DNA of 64,000 bases, taken from contig NW_023503807.1 in NCBI RefSeq assembly GCF_014529535.1, positions 2,021,332 through 2,085,331 of the forward strand. The letters run 5' to 3'. The notes beneath the pieces are model-generated. The model saw only the letters and a list, made by a program, of their open reading frames with translations. It ran no database searches and had not been told where the DNA came from. Position 1 is the stretch's first letter. Every line of letters starts with the position of its first letter. The position numbers were made by a program, and so were the translations under genes. This stretch comes from Bradysia coprophila. Taxonomy: Eukaryota; Arthropoda; Insecta; Diptera; Sciaridae. Below, in pieces: positions 1 through 10,200 of this stretch.

Positions 1-520
1 GATTTTGTTTTTCTGTTCTGTAATATTTTACATTCTCAGATGCAAATTTCTGATTCAACAAATTTGAATTGATACTGTCAGGTCGGGTCATACTTAATAA
101 AAAAAGGCGTTTTTAAAAGAAATTATCCGACATTCATTGTAATGGAGTGTGTTTTTTATAATCATTATTTCCGCGTTTTCCATGTTTTATCCCAACAAAA
201 TTTGTCTTCTTTCGGATCGATCGATCGATCAGTAACAAATTGCTGGGAAAACAATGAATTCAGGAAGTTCTTAACATTGTTGAATGGCACTCATAGTGCT
301 TACGTTTTAAGCAAAATGTGTTTAAAATCGAGTTACGCGCTGTATTCAGGATCGTGAAAAAAGGTTTCTTATTTTGGCTGAAATATAGTAAAATGACGAA
401 TTTCGGTGAGTATATTGCCAATTCGGTATACTATTGTATGGATTTGGTTATAATTGAATATTGAACAATCGGTACACGTAAATGCTGCGGCAAATAATTT
501 AAGTCTTACTATTCGTGTAG

Positions 521-1148
521 TTGTTCTTCTTCCCGCAACTCCCTGAATATAAAATTACCGATGAAAACTACAAGGATGCTTGGGCCGCACTTGAGCACAA
601 ATATGAGAACAAACGGCTACTTGTTAAATCACATATGGATGAGTTGTTCAATCAAACGGTAATGGAAGATGAAAGTGCTGAAGCACTGAGACTGCTGTTA
701 AGGACAACTCAACGATGTTTCCAATCGTTGAAACCTTTGGGAGGACCAATTGATTCATGGGATTGGTTACTGGTTCAATTGGTTGGTACGCGTTTGGATA
801 CAAAGACTCGACGCTATTGGGAGTTGACCCACAAATCAAAAGAAATGCCAACGTGGAAGCAAATGGTCACAGCGTTGGAAATTCGCTGTAATGCTCTGGA
901 ATCGGAGCAAGACAAACTTTAGTTCTTATTTACATTGAAAGATTTATGTTCTTGAAATTTAATTCTTTGAACCATGGATGGTTCAAGGTGAGGAGTATGT
1001 TTGGGACGATATGAAATAATTACTGGGACAAATTTGTATGTTAATTGACAGCTCTGAATTGTTTCTGTTCTTGTATTGAAGTTTTTAGTTTTTGTCTGAG
1101 ATTTACCGAAGCACGGATGTGCCAATAAACCAATTTAATTTACAAAAA
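521..1148 (+). pseudogene. BEL/Pao-type gag (DUF1759-like) relic with poly(A) end
   Basis: An open frame from 521 to 922 encodes about 133 residues without an in-frame ATG near its beginning; a stop codon lies directly upstream. The middle shows the pattern of the DUF1759 gag domain of BEL/Pao retrotransposons: a DAWAALEHKYENKR block, then SLKPLGGPIDSWDWLLVQL and a LDTKTRRYWE block, ending LEIRCNALES. A canonical AATAAA lies at 1123 and a short A tract at 1142-1148, so the piece looks like the 3' end of a retroposed transcript. No protease, reverse transcriptase or LTR is visible. It lies beyond exon 17 of the calcium-channel gene on the opposite strand, probably inside that gene's next intron. 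It is a non-autonomous fragment, though a domesticated gag-like gene truncated here cannot be excluded. Confidence 0.6.
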
Positions 1149-1194
1149 AATATGGGATGTTTAATTTAAATTGGAAGGAAAAGGCAACCGTCTC

Positions 1195-1293
1195 GACACG
1201 CAGAATGTGTCACCCTCAGCGATATCAGTTATTTTATGAGTAAAGACACAAGGGGACTTGCGCCACACTCACTCTTAAAGGGTTTTTTTGACT
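1195..1293 (+). repeat. 3' end fragment of a family-C-like (Helitron-like) element
   Basis: The segment has the 3'-terminal landmarks of the compound elements at 26944, 35705 and 48729. They are a GCGATATCAGTTATTTT block, a diverged GGGACTTGCGCCAC subterminal repeat, a CTCTTAAAGGG stem and a TTTTTTTGACT end. It lies 5 bp from exon 17 of the alpha2/delta gene, immediately inside the intron. Confidence 0.5.
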
Positions 1294-1297
1294 TTAC

Positions 1298-4200
1298 CTT
1301 GAATACGACGTTTTTCCGTACGACGGTAAAACATTGCCCCCTTGTATGAATAGGTTTTGCTGTAAGATGAACAGATCGGATTTCTTGTCGCAAGCTCGGT
1401 AGATTTTTTCCTTTTTTATTTCCGGTTCGCGAACAACTTTACCGTCATCGGTCGCTATTGGTTTTGGGGTTTGGGTTCCGACACCGGAGTAGTCATTCTC
1501 ATCTCCATAATCCAACGGGACTCCCTCGACCAGCATATGAAGTCTGGACCATTGCACTACCAATTCCATTGCAATCCACTTTATAGCGTACAACACTAAT
1601 TGGAAAGGCTGGAAAATCAAGTGGCTTGTGTACTCAATGCGTCTCAACATCAAACAACGTACAATCGTGTTCTGCTTTTATAACTTACGTTCCATAGCGA
1701 ATCGCTGTCGCTTTTCTTTTCCAGTACATCGCAACAAAGTGCTTGCAAGTCATAAACGGTTATTTTTTTGAAAATGTTAAGCTCTTCCATAGACTGCATT
1801 ACAGGCCCATCGATTTCCCCGAAAAATCTTCCCGTTAGATTTTCCGTCTTGGATAGAACTATGTAACCGTTGTTATCGAGTACATAGCATTCCTGCATGG
1901 CGTCGTCACATGTTCGCAAACAACCGTTGCACTAGGAGTATCAAAATAATTATTTCGAAGACATTGCACTGAGTCAAATCAGATCTTACATCTGCCTTCG
2001 ACGTAATTTCCATAAAACGTTTATGCATCAACGCGTGAGAAAATTGGAATCCAACAACAAGTCCGGGCGCTTCCAGTCCACCGTCTCTCGGAAAAATTGC
2101 ATGCGATGCAGTCACTTTCAATTCTTCGTTTTCTGGATCGTCGGATACATGTGGCACTGAGTATACAAAGCTTAATGGATCGATGCGGTGTTGCAATATG
2201 GCCGCCTTGTACCAAGTTTCATCGATCGCAAATTTATGATAATCACCGAATTCTATGTCTGTATCCACTTCTATTTCTTCTTCGAGAATAAATTGCCACC
2301 TTTTGACGATTGAATTACATTTACGACTTTAGCAGTAGTCGCACAATGATTATCTGTACACAAACCTAGTCAGACCGCTATTGGTGGCTACGAAACGTAA
2401 TGTAGCATTAAAACGTAGGAACAATTCCCGATCGCTTTCGCTTTCAAACTCCCACTGACCATAGCTAGCATTCGTCACCTTTGCATCAAATATTAGAAGC
2501 TGCACAAGTTCCTTATTACAATAATAGGCATCGTCATCGAGAGTTTTGCGACCACAATCGGCTAAACAGTCGGCAAAACATATAACCATTCAAGTAATCA
2601 ATAATCTGGTTTTTCTCAGTTAGATCAGAAAACCTACGCTCATCATCGGGTATGCCGTCATGTTGATATTTGGGCTCAACTTCGTACTGTTGCGACCATT
2701 TCCAATTGGGTTCGGACAGTTTGTTCAAGAAATGCAGTAATTCCTCTTCTGGAGTATCGAATTCGTGACCTTCAAGATAATGATACTTGCAGTAGACCCA
2801 CTCCGGATGAACTTTAAAATTTTCTCCCATGAAGAACCGCGACATATTGACACCCAAATGCAAATTTCGTTTTACTTCGTCTCCGACCTTTATCCATGTG
2901 TTGCCATAGCCACTCGGAATTGCTAGGCCCAGTCTGACATTGGCGAAACAGATTTTTTTTCCCCGAGAAATGGAGGTAAGGGATCATTCATAAATTGCGT
3001 TACGCTTTTTCAGTGCTGCCATCAAAAAAAAATCTAAAAAATCTCGAGGAATCCGCGTCCTACGAAGTTATAACTACATTCTAACCTCTAGATGGGGCGA
3101 CAGAACATAGGTTTAAACTTCAGAGAGCGCGGATTTCCGGAATTATTTAGAACTTAATTTTGATGACAGCACTGAAAAAGCGTTGGATAATTTGTCAATG
3201 ATCCCTAAAGAAAAACCAAATCTCTCAGAGACAATTTAGCTGCACGGCTCCACATAATTGTTATCTCATTCGTTGTGGTTTTTATCTTACTGAAAGCGTA
3301 ATGAATTTACGTAAATATACTTACGAAAATGGCGTGTTCGGCAAAGGAGCGAAGTAGTAATCGTAAGTTTCTTGTGATATTCGGCGCATATTGTCGTAAT
3401 GAAATTTGACTGAAATGTTGAGCATCTTGCCTTCCACGTTATTTACTAAATCTTCCCGGAGCTTTGTATTTGTTATAGACAGACATTCAGAACTCTTGAT
3501 TGCTTTTAGAAATGAATTTAAATTTTTACTTTCATCAGTACTTTTCCCGGTTTCCGAGGGTCAGTTGACTCTTCAAATTGTTCCACTTCCGTTAAATCAA
3601 TGCTATTGTAATTCGGCTTCAATTGTCCTTGATCCTTTTAAAGAAGCTAACAGTGAAAAATAATTCTCAATTTTATTGATTTTATTAATTGTCTTACCAC
3701 AGGCCGAAGATCCGGATGCAGTAGAACGTATCCGTTGTTACTAACTATGAACGAGTACGCATTTACACCAAGCTAAAACAATGGATCCGTTCAAATTTGT
3801 ATTATTGTTGTGCAACGGTGTTGGATTGAACCAAAGCACTGTCAAGCACCGAAGCTGACTTTGACATCACTCAATTAGAAGGCCAAAAACACACCTTCGG
3901 TGCTTCGGTGCTAGACAGTGCGTTGATTGAACTCGTTCTTACCTTGTATGGTAACGTTAACTTATTTATATCTTCAACTGGAACGTCTGTACTTGCAACT
4001 CCTAGACCGAACCGACATTCAATTTTTGTTAATTATTTTTTCTAGGCATCATTCACAAATTACGTAACGTTTTTTCAGTGCTGTTATCTATATTTTAAAA
4101 AACTCGAAAATAACACGCTCTGCAAAGTCAAAACCATATTCTATCCTTCAAGCAACTTCAACATTTTTAGCCCAGTACGAAGTACTGGGGGCTTATAAGA

Positions 4201-7200
4201 TTAATATGCCGTTTGTAACACGTCGAATTGGAAGCAGACAGTAAGGGCAAAGCATTTGGTTATGTTCATAGATGACGAATCCGCAATAAAAAAAATGTCC
4301 GTCCGTCCGTCTGTCCGTGACCCCTCTAGCTTGAGTAAATCACAACCTTTTTTCAAAATTCTTTTTTTTTCCCGATTGGTATCGACAAAAGTAAGGTCAA
4401 GTTCGAAAATGGGCATGGTAGGGTCGGCCCTTCCAGAGCTAGGACCCTAGAGATGTTTTTCAGTCTTTCGACGATATCTACCGAAATACGCACGCAATAG
4501 CTGCTTGTGATATATCAAATGAAAGGTATTGACGAGTAGAACAAAGTTGCTGAATATTGTTTTTGGGTAAGATGCAACGTGGGCTTGTTGGGAGGGCTCA
4601 AAGGTCGTTACTCGGCCCTAAGTGTTTTTTGCACATAAATCGAGTAAATCTCATCCGATTTTGCTAGATTTAGTTTTTTATGGAAGGTAATTGAATACCG
4701 CAAAGAACGTGGCGAAAAAAGTTTCAAATTTGGGCCCTTGGACTAAGGCCGCTACTCGGCCCCAAGTATTTTTTGCACATAGATCGAGTAAATCTCATCC
4801 GATTTTGCTAGTTTTTGTTTCATTTGAGAGATAATTGAATGCCGAATAGAATGATGGCAAAAAAAGTTTCGAATTTGGGCCCTTGGACTAAGGCCGCTAC
4901 TCGGCCCTAAGTGTTTTTTGCACATAAATCGAGTAAATCTCATCCGATTTTGCTAGATTTAGTTTTTTATGGAAGGTAATTGAATACCGCAAAGAACGTG
5001 GCGAAAAAAGTTTCAAATTTGGGCCCTTGGACTAAGGCCGCTACTCGGCCCCAAGTATTTTTTGCACATAGATCGAGTAAATCTCATCCGATTTTGCTAG
5101 CTTTTGTTTCATTTGAGAGATAATTGAATACCGAATAGAATGATGGCGAAAAAAGTTTCAAATTTGGGCCCTTGGACTAAGGCCGCTACTCGGCCCCAAG
5201 TATTTTTTGCACATAAATCGAGTAAATCTCATCCGATTTTGCTAGATTTAGTTTTTTATGGAAGGTAATTGAATGCCGAATAGAATGATGGCGAAAAAAG
5301 GTTCAAATTTGGGCCCTTGGACTAAGGCCGCTACTCGGCCCTAAGTGTTTTTTTGCACATAAATCGAGTAAATCTCATCCAATTTTGCTAGATTTAGTTT
5401 TTTATGGAAGGTAGTTGAATACAAAGAGAACGTGGTGAAAAAAGTTTCAAATTTGGGCCCTTCGACTAAGGCCGCTTTGTGGCTCCGACTGTTCTGATGC
5501 CTTGTTTCCTTCTTTTTTCTCTCTTAGTAACTTCAGCAGTTCAATTTAGCCTTCAACTAACTTCAGCTTCTTATTACGCCTAAAACAACTTTCGCCCTTC
5601 CTTTTTTCCTGTCTTTAACTAACTTCAGCTCCTTTAACTAACTTCGTCCTCAAAAAGCTTCAGCTCTTACATTTTGCCTTCCGCTAATTTCCTCAACTTC
5701 GTCTAGAATCAAACGACCCCCAATATAACCCATAGCTACACCACTCCCGAATCATGTTTAAAATAAAATTATTCACGCCAATAAACCACAAGTTTACATA
5801 AGCTAATATAAACTTGTAAAAAATCGTAATGAAAAATTGTATTTGTGACAATCATCACTGCATTTATCACTAATAGCCATTTCGAACAAAAAACTAGTTA
5901 ACTAGCTTTCTTTCCCAGACCTTCCCATCAACGACACCATTACTCACCACCCAATTCGTCTTGACTCGGACCACCTATACTTTTGCTTGTCTGAACGTTC
6001 AACGTAGCATACAACGATTTTGACTTTCTCAGCGATTGTAACCCGCACTTCGTACTATTCGTATTGCAAACCATTGTCAAGCCAACCAAATGTCCATCTA
6101 GCCGACCACAAGTATGTCGAGCCAACCAAATGTTTCGTTTATTTTGATCACTATACCACTATATGAGACCAAGAACTGGAGCTACAATCTCTATTGAGAT
6201 TGTTTTTACCAACTGCGCCACTTGTCACAACTATTCACTACACAAAATGGAAACAGTTCACTTGGGGATGTTGTCCCCTGAACTTCTTGTTCAACCCTCT
6301 TTTTATTAATCCTTTCCTCTTCTTCTATCGTCTTACAACCGTCTCCTTAGATTCAATTCATTCTAAAAGCCTTCTTGATCATTGTCAGATTCCTAACATA
6401 GCCCTAAATGGTGGCATAGCTTTAACTTTGGCTGAGCGCGTATTTCTCGATTCATTTAAGATTTAAATTGATGACAGCACTATCAAAACGTTCCGTTATT
6501 ATTATGATTGATCTTCTACTAGTTTTTGTATTCCCTTTGACTCACCTAACAGACGTGCTTTTTTTAGTGTACCGTTTTCGTAATTCGATTTTCTGTCGAA
6601 TGCAGGCACCCCAACGGCTATCATTAGTCGGGCAGGTTTGTCTGGTCTAGCTTTATCGTCGTTTTCGTCGCTGTCATCATCATCCTAAATTTTTGTTTAA
6701 AGACTTGTTTTAAGACTTGTACACTCGCTGTAGAAGAAGTCGTAGGGACCAGTACGTCGAGAGCATTTGAAAGTTTTAAACGTTAGTGAATAGTCCCCGA
6801 ATAAATGATCGGGAGGGTGAAAGTATCGATACTCGACTTCTACTACAGCAGATGTATTACACGTATGACGACAATACAATGATAGAACTTACTGAAAAAA
6901 AATCTTTGAAAGCATGGGTCCAAGTCGGTGGATGATCCGTTCCTTGGAGCACCAGTGGCGTTGCAATAACATTAACATATTTTAACACTTCACCTTGCAC
7001 TTGATCTAACGTTTCTCTGAAAAGTCAGTAAGTAGTTGATGTTTTAATACATCTTTTACGTGTTTTAAGAAAAGGAGGGCTGTAAACTTTGTGGACATAA
7101 TCGAGGCTGTAAACTTTGGAGAGGTCACGCAGGTCGCCATTTTTTTTTTTAAACGGGAACACACCTTTTGTATGAAATCCGCCATTTTATCGTCAGGTGA

Positions 7201-10200
7201 GTCTGTATCTGCGTGAGCTCCCCAAAGTTGGCCAGAAAAATTCACTTACATGTGCGAGTAATGTCCACGGTTTAAACATGCCATCCACTGTATCTCTCGG
7301 ACATTCGTCACTTCTTTACCGACCAAATATGTGAATATCCGCACCGGTATTTTGGTAAAGTTACCGTTCTCTATCCAATTGTATTTGTCAAAAATTTCGG
7401 TCGCATTTCCTGGAACACCGTCCGTAATTAGCATAATTGCCTGGTTGCATCCAGCTTTCGATTCACTGCATTTCCGATCATCACGATATCTTTGCAACAG
7501 CTCGAATGCATCGATAAAGGCAAGTCCAACGTCTGCACTACCTTCGGGCTAAAGTTATTGGAATTAAGAGAGAGACATGGAGAGGGAGAAGTTGCGGTAT
7601 GTTTCATAATAATTCTTAGTTTCCTCTTACGAACAAAGTACTCTGTGTGAGAGACAAAATTGATTTTTTTCAATTTTTTCTTTGTTTATATGACAGTTTG
7701 CTCTCTCACGGAGTACTTTTTGTTGAGTGGAATGTTCATATATACTCTGGGAAAACTCAATAGCGCAGTGTGTAAGTCGAGACTTCACATTGCATTATTG
7801 GATTGCCAGTTGTGGGTTGGAAACTCAACCGCAACACAAATAATTCGCTTCATCAGGTTGTTGTCCGCAATAATGACATCTGATTGAATCGGTTGTTAGG
7901 TTGCGTCTAAGATGAAGTACCGATAACGTCTCTTTGTGTTACATGTAATTGTTCGTTGGTGTCATTGTCATTCAGTCAGTTAGGCGAAAAACCCGTTAAC
8001 GGTGTGTGTTGTCTTAAAAAAACACGAACAACAAATCGGCAATTTAGGTGCGAGCTGATTTCACCATTAGCAAAAATCACGATGGTTCAAAAATATATGG
8101 AAAATGAGAAGCCAACTGGAGATGTGAATCCATTTTTCATAGAAAAATGTCGCCCTTTACTGTGCCTCAAAGCCAAAAATCGCAGAAAAAACATGGAGGC
8201 TATCGGTAACTTAACAACGGCTACAACAGCTACACAGTCTCACATGCTTGTCACATTTTGGAAAGGCTCTATGTGTATGGAGGTTTTTTGCTTCTTATCA
8301 TGTCCGGAGCGATAGCGGAGGACTTGACGCAGTCTAACTTCCAAAAAAAGAACGAAGAAAATTTTTTGAGACATTATAGCCGAACATTTCAGTTTCTACC
8401 CTTTGGTTTATATCACCACAAAACATATTTTTTCATATTCTTGCTTCAAATACGAGCAAAACGAGCTATCACTCGACTATGTAGGTTTAAAATTGCCGGA
8501 GATACATCGTTTTGAAATTGGTCACTTTTCATACAAAATACACCAAATTGACTTTTCCCAAACAATCAAAATCTTTCAACTTACTCTGTATGTTTCTATC
8601 TATCTGTCTATCTGTCTATCTATCGACGGTCGATCTCGCAAACCAGTCAGCCAATCTCCATGAAATTTAGCAGGAGTCTCAGGGTGGGCATAAAAATGAA
8701 AATGTGATACGCCATTACCCCAGGAAAAACCAGATTTTTGTTTTATTGGCCTCGAAGTGGTTTCTGAGTGTGGTTTTCGAGGGTCGGGAACGCGTTTTCG
8801 GCTGTAGCTTAGCTGTATTGAAACCTACAGAGGCGTGCGACCCATCAAATGAAAGGTATTCGTAACACGATTCGAACAAAAAAATAATTTAAAAAAATCG
8901 GGTCAGATTCGTTTGAGCTAGAGTGATTAGAGTGACCAAATTTTGAGCTACTCGAGCGTAGGATGAAAGGACTAATATTTTTTTGGGTTATGAGATATAG
9001 AGAGTTGCTTTCTTCGGCAAAGTCTCAGAGTTTTACGAGTAGAACAGAGGGGCATATGTGAAAAATGTCAAAAGTTGGAAGTGGGTGGGTCAATTGGGGT
9101 TTTGGAGATATTTCTTGAATAGTGGCAGATATAGAATTACTTTCTTCGTCAAATTTTCGAATTTCGTCCAATTTTCGATTTTCGTCAAATTTTCGATTTT
9201 CGTCAAATTTTCGATTTTCGTCAAATTTTCGATTTTCGTCAAATTTTCGATTTTCGTCAAATTTTCGATTTTCGTCAAATTTTCGATTTTCGTCAAATTT
9301 TCGATTTTCGTCAAATTTTCAAATTTCGTCAAATTTTCAAATGTCGTCAAATTTTCAAATTTCGTCAAATTTTCAAATTTCGTCAAATTTTCAAATTTCG
9401 CCAAATTTCCGAATTTCTGTTATAAACTGTTATAAAAAGCAGTGCTCTAAAACTTCTAAAACGACTGATATCCCAACAAAAATCTCTTCGAGAAAAGTGT
9501 GTGAAAAGTGGCAAATGTTCAGGAACAGACCAGAAAGAAAATTTATCTGCCACATGCGACGCAGATTTTTTTGGTAAAATTTTTGTTGTTTCCAGTCAAA
9601 TTTTTTTTGGTAAAAATTATTTGGCAGATGATGAGAAAAACTAAGCCAGCTTGTTTGAACTAATTGGGTGTAAAATTTAATTTTTGCGTAACGAAGCTGA
9701 AAGCGTCAACTCTAGCGATATCATTCATTTTAGAAATTGTACTTCAAAGACTGCGTCACACTTTTCTCGAAAAGATTTTTGTTGGGATTTGATTAGTTTA
9801 ATGTCTATTGTACCTTCAACTTCTTTACGGCTGCATTAAAAACGGCAATGTTTTCGGGTGTCGCCTGTACTAACGTATTCTAAAACGAGAACGCTATCTT
9901 AATGCGTTTCAACAACAAAACAACCGGTTGTATATGAGGCCGATCGCCATTATTTCACTGGGGCCGTATAACATAAAAAAACGTGGCGATGTCGGTAACT
10001 CTGCTTGAAACGGCACCATTTTTTTTGTCAAGGTTTTTTTTTGTTTTCTCTATATTTCTCCTTAATTAATGGGCTAATTAGTAATTTTTTCTGCACTAAT
10101 TAAAGAATTAATTATTTGCCACACAATTGTCGAATTGTCGAAATCGCGCTACAATTTTGTATGAAAATTACAGCAAAGTTTGCGATAACGACCCCAGTGA

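Noticed and set aside
2562-2637. Apparent frameshift or 25-nt micro-intron near the DYLNGYMFC reading frame
   Set aside because: A normal 76-nt intron with a GTAGGT donor and TGTTTAG acceptor joins the flanking frames and fits the family alignment better.
3462-3560. Apparent frameshift in the alpha2/delta gene between the TEVEQFEES and LREDLVNN parts
   Set aside because: A 68-nt intron (GTAAAA...ACAAAG, 3462-3529) restores frame exactly, so no mutation is needed.
4201-4450. Short frames at the start of family D copies on both strands
   Set aside because: They belong to the repeated 5' body of a non-coding element and differ in frame among copies.
9058-9577. Open frames of 104-151 codons encoding FVKFSI, SSNFRF or IENLTK repeats on both strands
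   Set aside because: They are produced by the 18-bp period of the satellite; no start context, no conserved protein, and copy 2 has frame-shifting truncated units.
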